Source of the DNA: CAYMLQ01 sp964390795
Lineage (GTDB): Bacteria > Verrucomicrobiota > Kiritimatiellia > RFP12 > UBA1067
Assembly: GCA_964390795.1 (NCBI GenBank)
Contig: CAYMLQ010000038.1
Span: forward strand, 1-28,116
Length of the DNA: 28,116 nucleotides
Direction of reading: 5' to 3'
Below the pieces are notes generated by a model, which worked only from the letters and a program-made list of their open reading frames with translations, was not told the origin of the DNA and searched no databases. The translations under genes were made by a program, and so were the position numbers. This document shows positions 23,389 to 28,116 of the stretch, piece after piece (position 1 is the first letter of the stretch; the number at the start of each line of letters is the position of its first letter).

Positions 23389-24684
23389 ATGGAAAAGGAC
23401 GAAGCTGAAGGCGGAGTTGGGAAATACCGGTGGTTCATTTGCGCACTTTTGTTTTTTGCGACGACCATCAACTATATCGACAGGCAGATCCTTTCGCTTT
23501 TGAAGCCGATCCTTGACGATCAGTTGAAATGGACGAACGCCGAGTTCGGCATGATCAACTCGGTGTTCCAGGCTACGTATGGCTTCGGTCTGCTGGGCTT
23601 CGGTTGGTTTATCGACAAGTTCGGCACGAAGCTGGGTTATACCGTGTCGATCATCGGCTGGAGTTTGGCGGCGGCGGCGCATGCGTTGGTCTCGACGGTT
23701 ACTGGCTTCGGGTTCGCCCGTGCCGCGCTGGGATTGAGCGAGGGCGGCAACTTTCCGGCTGCCATCAAGGCGGTCGCCATGTGGTTCCCTAAACGCGAGC
23801 GGGCATTCGCGACAAGCTTGTTCAACGCGGGCACGAACGTGGGGGCGATCATAGCGCCTGCGATGGTTCCGGCCATCGCGCTGAACTGGGGGTGGCAGTA
23901 CGCTTTCATTATTGCTGGCGTGATGGGTTTTCTCTGGCTGCTTTTGTGGATACCCTTTTATGAGATTCCGGAACGGAGCAGGCGCGTCAAGGCGGCTGAA
24001 CTTGCGCTGATCCAGAGCGATCCGAAGGATATGGGAGGGGATCGCAAGGTCTTGTGGCGTAGCCTATTTAAGTACCGCCAGACTTGGTCTTTCATTGCCG
24101 GCAAGTTTCTTACCGATCCGGTATGGTGGTTCTTCCTCATCTGGCTTCCCGACTACTTTAAGAAGACGCGCGGCCTGGACATCAAGAACAGTTGGGTACA
24201 CCTGGTGACGATCTATGTGATCGTGACCGTGTTGGGCATCTTTGGTGGGTGGCTCACGGGGCATCTGGCCAAGAGCGGCTGGAGCGTGACGCGGGCGCGT
24301 AAGACCGGCATGTTTATTTTCGCCTTGCTGGTGCTTCCGATTCTGGGCGTTACGAAACTGGGTGATTGGCAGGCTGTGCTGATCATCGGTCTGGCCGGCG
24401 CGGCGCATCAGGCCTGGTCCGCCAATCTCTATACGACGGTGTCCGACATGTTTCCCAAAAAAGCGGTGGCCTCGGTCATCGGCCTCGGCGGCATGGCCGG
24501 CTCGTTGGGCGGTATGATGTTCCCCATTCTCTCCGGACGGCTGCTGGACAAGTTCACGGCTGCGGGTAACGTGACGGCGGGTTACGCGATACTTTTCACC
24601 TTCTGCGGCTGCGCGTACCTCTTGGCCTTTGCCATCCACCATGCGCTGGCACCGAAGTTCGAGCCGTTCGTGTTGCACGAGTAG
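23389..24684 (+). CDS. MFS transporter, hexuronate/sugar-acid type (ACS family, ExuT-like)
   Basis: 431 residues with twelve transmembrane helices, an inner-membrane proton symporter. The family signatures are clear: NYIDRQILSLLKPIL in helix 1, the motif GWFIDKFGTKLG between helices 2 and 3, SEGGNFPAAIKAVAMWFPKRERAFATSLFNAGTNVGA (the anion:cation symporter block), and the GLGGMAGSLGGMMFPILSGR repeat in the second half. This combination is typical for glucuronate/galacturonate transporters such as ExuT, though galactonate or other organic acids are possible. AAAGGA about 10 nt before the ATG is the ribosome binding site. It stands alone between two terminators, with no catabolic genes in the window to fix the substrate. 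Confidence 0.85.
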   Translation: MEKDEAEGGVGKYRWFICALLFFATTINYIDRQILSLLKPILDDQLKWTNAEFGMINSVFQATYGFGLLGFGWFIDKFGTKLGYTVSIIGWSLAAAAHALVSTVTGFGFARAALGLSEGGNFPAAIKAVAMWFPKRERAFATSLFNAGTNVGAIIAPAMVPAIALNWGWQYAFIIAGVMGFLWLLLWIPFYEIPERSRRVKAAELALIQSDPKDMGGDRKVLWRSLFKYRQTWSFIAGKFLTDPVWWFFLIWLPDYFKKTRGLDIKNSWVHLVTIYVIVTVLGIFGGWLTGHLAKSGWSVTRARKTGMFIFALLVLPILGVTKLGDWQAVLIIGLAGAAHQAWSANLYTTVSDMFPKKAVASVIGLGGMAGSLGGMMFPILSGRLLDKFTAAGNVTAGYAILFTFCGCAYLLAFAIHHALAPKFEPFVLHE

Positions 24685-24722
24685 TCGTCCGGCAGGGCTT
24701 GGCTGCAAGCCATAGCAAAGGA

Positions 24723-24756
24723 CGCATTTCCCCACGCACTGGGGAAATGCGCTTTT
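24723..24756 (+). terminator. Rho-independent terminator after the MFS gene
   Basis: A perfect 11-bp stem (CGCATTTCCCC, 24723-24733, with its complement at 24741-24751), a 7-nt loop and then CTTTT. It lies 38 nt after the MFS stop and faces the converging malate gene cluster. Confidence 0.85.
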
Positions 24757-24813
24757 GCGTTCAGGGTGTGTGGCCTTGTCAAAGCGCCATGACCGTTCAT
24801 GCCGAAGCGCGTA

Positions 24814-24909
24814 TTATCCCGTCGTCAGACGGCAATACACGAGGATCGCGATGAAGACCACCAGCGCCAGCAGGGCCGGTAGGGTCTTGTTTTCATACAT
24901 GTCGTGCAT
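24814..24909 (-). CDS. 31-residue single-helix membrane peptide downstream of malate dehydrogenase
   Basis: A short ORF starting MHDMYENK, followed by one strong hydrophobic segment (PALLALVVFIAILVYC) and a polar end (RLTTG). AGAGGA 6 nt before the ATG is a good ribosome binding site. It overlaps the 3' end of the malate dehydrogenase gene by 17 nt in another frame, as expected for a coupled gene in the same operon. Its composition is like small accessory subunits of membrane complexes, but nothing more specific can be said. Below the usual length cut-off for annotation. Confidence 0.5.
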   Translation of the reverse strand: MHDMYENKTLPALLALVVFIAILVYCRLTTG

Positions 24910-25963
24910 CGGTTATCCTCTGCAATCCGGACACCATTTCACGCTCGGCGACCAACTCGGCATTCGTTGCCGCGATCTTCATCTGAGCGAACTCGTCGTG
25001 AATGAAGTCCCTGACGATCTCGTACACGCCAGGGGAGACCGTCCGAACCGGCATGCCTGCCCATACGCCGGGAGCAAAGCCGTACTCGCCCTGGGACATC
25101 ACAGCAACCGAGTGGATTTCCGGGCCGGGCGTGCAGAGCGCTCGCACGTGGTCGATGATCGCGTTGGCGGCGGACAAGGCGCTCGAGACACCGCGGGCCG
25201 CAATAATGTCCGCGCCACGCTTGGCGACGGTCTCGATAAAGGTCTCCCGAAGCCACGTCTCATCGGCGATGACCTCCCGCACAGGGACATCGAAAATTGT
25301 CGCGTTGGAGAAATCGGGGAACTGGGTCGTGCTGTGGTTGCCGAACACAGCCAGACGGGCGATCGCCGACACGGGCACGCGCGCCTTTTGGGCGAGCTGC
25401 GATGCCGCCCGATTCTGGTCGAGCCGCACCATCGAGGTGAAGCGGTCTTGGGGCAGGCGCCTCGCCTGGGCGGCGGCGATCATGCAGTTGGTGTTGCACG
25501 GATTTCCCACCACGGTCACGCGGCAGTCCTCGGCGGCCCCTTCGTCGATGGCGAGCCCCTGGCCGATGAAGATGCGCCCGTTTTCCTTGAGGAGATCGGA
25601 GCGCTCCATGCCTGGCCCGCGCGGCTTTGAGCCGACCAGCAAGCACCAGTTCGCGTCTTTGAAAGCGACCTCCGGCTCTCCGGTGCAGTGGATATTCTGT
25701 AGGAGAGGAAACGCGCAGTCCTCCAGTTCCATCGCGACTCCGGTAAGCGCCTTCTGCGCCTTTTCGGATGGGATCTCCAGAAGCTGCAGGATGATCGGCG
25801 TCTGCCGGCCGAACATTTCGCCTGCGGCGATGCGCTTCAGGAGGCTGTAACAGATCTGTCCGGCCGCACCGGTGACGGCGACGCGCACCGGCTTGCGGTG
25901 CGGGATCTGCGGGAGGCGCCCAAGAGGCGCATCAATGGTCACTTTGTCGTTTGAGTGTTGCAT
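24893..25963 (-). CDS. mdh: Malate dehydrogenase (NAD(P)-dependent, type 2 / cytosolic-like)
   Basis: 356 residues, interconverting malate and oxaloacetate in the cytoplasm. The nucleotide fold begins VAVTGAAGQICYSLL. GSKPRGPGMERSDLL holds the substrate-binding arginines, VVGNPCNTNC and LDQNRAASQLA follow, and the catalytic histidine lies in GNHSTTQFPD. These are the forms seen in the type 2 / eukaryotic-cytosolic-like group, which usually has about 325-330 residues; the extra length is mainly an N-terminal extension of about 25 residues (through LPQIPHRKP). The start at 25963 has AAGGA about 12 nt upstream. Malic enzyme lies 42 nt upstream on the same strand. Coenzyme preference is not clear from sequence. 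Confidence 0.9.
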   Translation of the reverse strand: MQHSNDKVTIDAPLGRLPQIPHRKPVRVAVTGAAGQICYSLLKRIAAGEMFGRQTPIILQLLEIPSEKAQKALTGVAMELEDCAFPLLQNIHCTGEPEVAFKDANWCLLVGSKPRGPGMERSDLLKENGRIFIGQGLAIDEGAAEDCRVTVVGNPCNTNCMIAAAQARRLPQDRFTSMVRLDQNRAASQLAQKARVPVSAIARLAVFGNHSTTQFPDFSNATIFDVPVREVIADETWLRETFIETVAKRGADIIAARGVSSALSAANAIIDHVRALCTPGPEIHSVAVMSQGEYGFAPGVWAGMPVRTVSPGVYEIVRDFIHDEFAQMKIAATNAELVAEREMVSGLQRITDARHV

Positions 25964-26005
25964 CGGTGCATGAATCCTTGAAGATGGTGTGCAGTGCGTG
26001 TGCGC

Positions 26006-27310
26006 TTATGCGCGGGCCGCGTTACGGGCGATCAAACCGGCTCTGACCGCTGTGAGGTCGGTGTCGGCCGGTGCCGCGCCGGACTCCACGGCGGCCTTTG
26101 CCACCGCGAAAGCGACCGTCTCGAACAGGCGGCGGTCGAAGGGCTTCGGAATGATGTAGCCGTTGCCGAAGGCCAGTTTCTCGTCTGGGTAGAGCGCCTG
26201 CACGTTCTCCGGCACCGGCTCGCGCGCGAGCGTGGCCAGCGCCTCGGAGGCCGCCACCTTCATCGCAGTGTTGATCGTGCGCGCCTTCACGTCCAGCGCA
26301 CCGCGGAAGAGGAAGGGGAAACCCAGCACGTTGTTGATCTGGTTCGGGTAATCCGAGCGGCCCGTGGCCATCACGTAGGGCTTGGCGCCCATGACGCCCG
26401 CCACGATGTCGGGCCGGATCTCGGGGTCGGGGTTGGACATCGCGAAGATGGCCGGGTACTCCGCCATGCCGCGCACGTCGTCCGCCGTCACGCAGTCCGC
26501 AGCCGACACGCCGATGAACACATGAGCGCCGCGAAGCGCCTCCTGCAGGGTGCGCGCCGATGTCGCCGACGCGTGGCGCCGCTTGTGCTCGGTCAGGTCT
26601 GTGCGGGCGTCGTGGATCACCCCCTTGGTGTCGCACATGAGCAGGTCTTTCACGCCAGCCGCCTTGCACATGTCGGCGATGCGGATGCCCGCCGCTCCGG
26701 CACCGTTGACTGTGACGCGCAACTCGCCCAGCGAGCGTCCGCAGAGGCGCGAGTAATTCATCAGGCCGGCCAGCGTGATCACCGCCGTGCCCCACTGGTC
26801 ATCGTGGAACACGGGGATGTCCAGCAGGGCGTCCAGGGTGTCCTCGATCTCGAAGCAGGCCGGCGCCGCGATGTCCTCGAGGTTGATGCCTCCGTACATG
26901 GGCGCGAGCGCCAGCACGGCGTCGATCACCCGCTGCGGGTCGGTCTTGCCTGTGTTCGCGCCGCCCTTGCGGCAGTGGTTCAACGGGACCGGCCAGGCGT
27001 CCACATCGCCGAACGCCTTGAAGAGAACCGCCTTGCCCTCCATCACCGGGATGCTGGCGGCGGCGCCGAGGTCGCCCAGTCCGAGGATCGCGGTGCCGTC
27101 CGAGACCACGGCCACAAGCGAGCGTTTCGCGGTGTAGTCGAACACCGTCTCGGGGTGCGCGGCGATCTCCTTCACCGCATGCGCCACGCCGGGCGTGTAG
27201 GCCAGGCACAAGTCGTTCTGGGTTTTCAGCGGTTTCGTCAGGCGGACGCCGACTTTGCCACCCTGATGGAAGGCCAACACGGTCTCACGATTCACGGGTA
27301 CGTTTGCCAT
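26006..27310 (-). CDS. NAD(P)-dependent malic enzyme, short form
   Basis: 434 residues, oxidative decarboxylation of malate to pyruvate and CO2. The start at 27310 is chosen because the protein begins in the usual way there and AAGAAAG lies just upstream; an in-frame ATG at 27364 adds 18 unrelated residues. Motifs: LAYTPGVAHAVKEIA with the catalytic Tyr, KAVLFKAFGDVDAWP with the catalytic Lys, FHDDQWGTAVI, the dinucleotide loop NGAGAAGIRIADM, and FAMSNPDPEI. The C-terminal phosphotransacetylase-like domain of long MaeB proteins is absent. It is probably cotranscribed with malate dehydrogenase (42 nt downstream), giving a malate/pyruvate/oxaloacetate module. NAD versus NADP use is not decided by the visible sequence. 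Confidence 0.9.
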   Translation of the reverse strand: MANVPVNRETVLAFHQGGKVGVRLTKPLKTQNDLCLAYTPGVAHAVKEIAAHPETVFDYTAKRSLVAVVSDGTAILGLGDLGAAASIPVMEGKAVLFKAFGDVDAWPVPLNHCRKGGANTGKTDPQRVIDAVLALAPMYGGINLEDIAAPACFEIEDTLDALLDIPVFHDDQWGTAVITLAGLMNYSRLCGRSLGELRVTVNGAGAAGIRIADMCKAAGVKDLLMCDTKGVIHDARTDLTEHKRRHASATSARTLQEALRGAHVFIGVSAADCVTADDVRGMAEYPAIFAMSNPDPEIRPDIVAGVMGAKPYVMATGRSDYPNQINNVLGFPFLFRGALDVKARTINTAMKVAASEALATLAREPVPENVQALYPDEKLAFGNGYIIPKPFDRRLFETVAFAVAKAAVESGAAPADTDLTAVRAGLIARNAARA

Positions 27311-27392
27311 AAGTGCTATTCTTTCTTGGAAATGATCAGTGACTGCGCGCTCGGCGCGCGCCACGGGTAGAATGATGATAGAAGTCTGGACG

Positions 27393-27488
27393 CTATCTGA
27401 CTGTCATCTGGCAGTCGGCGATAAGAAAAAGCAAGGCCGCTAGAACGACCAAAATGGCCACTCGTTTGAGGCTATACTTGCGATTCAT
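27393..27488 (-). CDS. 31-residue single-helix membrane peptide upstream of malic enzyme
   Basis: A short ORF starting MNRKYSLKR, then a hydrophobic helix (VAILVVLAALLFLIADC) and a short polar end (QMTVR). AAGGA 8 nt before the ATG makes a convincing ribosome binding site, which supports expression. It ends 82 nt before the malic enzyme start, with a GC-rich inverted repeat (GCGCGC-CGA-GCGCGC) between them. The cysteine after IAD is not in a good lipobox context. Function is unknown. Confidence 0.5.
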   Translation of the reverse strand: MNRKYSLKRVAILVVLAALLFLIADCQMTVR

Positions 27489-27580
27489 ATGAGAGTCCTT
27501 TGCCACGCTACATGTCCATCAAAGACCTAGCGACGGAGGTGTCGCGGGGCCGTTTGAAACCGACGCAAGACTGCGGGGCA

Positions 27581-27997
27581 TCAACAAAGGAGTTGCGCGG
27601 AGCGTGCGAGGAAACGCAGATGTGACGTTGAAATGTCGGGTGCGGGAATGCCGGCTAGTTGGATACTCCACACGGACAACGTGGACATGCGTGTTGAAAG
27701 GGACGTGTCGGCACCCGCCGACCTCAATGAAAGAAGTCCGAGGAACGGATCGTACTCGCTTAAGCGCTGCAAGATGGCGTCTGTCGCAAGGCCCTGATCA
27801 CCACAAGCCAAGCAGCCCTGCTCGGTTGATGCGGGTGAACGATGCAAGTCGCTCGCGCTGGAGGTGAAGTCATAGCTCGGGAAGACGCTGCCCAGCAGGA
27901 CGTGGGACAGACAAAACAACAACGCGCAGCATCCTTGCAATAATGCCACGCGGGCATTATGTTTCTTACAGGAAACCGCTGCACGAATAATCGACAT
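27581..27997 (-). CDS. Hypothetical exported protein, orphan
   Basis: 138 residues; no family recognised. The first 40 look like a signal sequence: basic residues (SCKKHNAR), then a hydrophobic stretch (GCCALLFCLSHVLLGSVF). The mature part is polar, with a CLACG pair and several Ser/Thr/Leu stretches. A promoter at 28006-28035 would start transcription at or next to the ATG, and codon use resembles that of neighbouring genes. Against it are the lack of recognisable homologous motifs and the usual chance of a spurious frame in GC-rich DNA. The interval 27489-27580 and the last 80 bases show nothing else. Confidence 0.4.
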   Translation of the reverse strand: MSIIRAAVSCKKHNARVALLQGCCALLFCLSHVLLGSVFPSYDFTSSASDLHRSPASTEQGCLACGDQGLATDAILQRLSEYDPFLGLLSLRSAGADTSLSTRMSTLSVWSIQLAGIPAPDISTSHLRFLARSAQLLC

Positions 27998-28005
27998 GCC
28001 GCATG

Positions 28006-28035
28006 ACTATACTGTATTGGCGCTGCATGCGGCAA
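28006..28035 (-). promoter_or_regulatory. Candidate promoter of the orphan exported gene
   Basis: Read on the minus strand: TTGCCG (28035-28030), 18 nt, TATAGT (28011-28006), then 8 nt to the ATG at 27997. It is the fourth promoter in the window with a -10 box directly next to a start codon. Confidence 0.4.
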
Positions 28036-28116
28036 GCCCAATAATCAGCCGCCGGTACACGTGGGCGCATCTGCGATCAGGTGCATCCCCAAAGTGACTA
28101 GCCGACAGCCGTAACG

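Noticed and set aside
26006..27370. Open frames on the plus strand across the malic enzyme gene
   Set aside because: They are shadows of the malic enzyme, which has complete catalytic and nucleotide-binding motifs on the minus strand.

Overview
The window looks like the chromosome of a GC-rich Gram-negative bacterium, most likely from the PVC superphylum (Verrucomicrobiota / Kiritimatiellota / Lentisphaerota). This placement is an inference. It rests on a TonB-dependent outer-membrane receptor, lipoprotein signals, a membrane antiporter that keeps a cleavable-looking leader, large secreted proteins with (alpha/alpha)-type sequence, and a radical SAM / lipoprotein repertoire of the kind common in those phyla. 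No rRNA, tRNA, CRISPR array, phage or transposase gene was seen.

Layout. Positions 256-5867 (+) hold a CPA2 antiporter fused to a PTS EIIA domain, a small metallophosphoesterase and a large secreted protein of unknown function. Positions 5995-7340 form an unusual island. It has five copies of a 24-26 nt hairpin repeat (core CACACTTCGAGAGGTGTG) around a small membrane protein and a regulator with two ArsR-like winged helices, followed by a membrane protein with a linalool-dehydratase-like domain and a C-terminal bacterial PH domain (7384-9198). An RlmI-type rRNA methyltransferase follows (9254-10441, +). From 10460 to 20703 everything is on the minus strand: an acetyl-xylan-esterase-like hydrolase, a large radical SAM protein, a lipoprotein rich in aromatic repeats, and a complete cobalamin uptake operon (ATPase, permease, binding protein, TonB receptor). 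A cobalamin riboswitch (20827-20981) leads that operon.

Between the riboswitch and a DEAD-box RNA helicase (21243-23159, +) sits a 132-bp MITE-like element with 21-bp terminal inverted repeats and a perfect 9-bp target duplication. A sugar-acid-type MFS transporter (23389-24684, +) follows. Terminators close the helicase and transporter genes. The right end carries a minus-strand malic enzyme / malate dehydrogenase pair with a 31-residue single-helix ORF on each side, then an orphan exported ORF.

How the genes work together. The btu genes form one riboswitch-controlled B12 import system; the radical SAM protein next door has a possible B12-binding-like N-terminus but its own promoter. The malic enzyme and malate dehydrogenase work at the malate/pyruvate/oxaloacetate node. 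The most novel-looking feature is the hairpin-repeat island. The repeats are placed where operators would be, at the start of transcription of the double-winged-helix regulator and upstream of the LDI/PH membrane protein, and one of them also supplies the regulator's ribosome binding site. A second recurring feature is a -10 box only 7-10 nt from the ATG with no Shine-Dalgarno, which suggests leaderless mRNAs.
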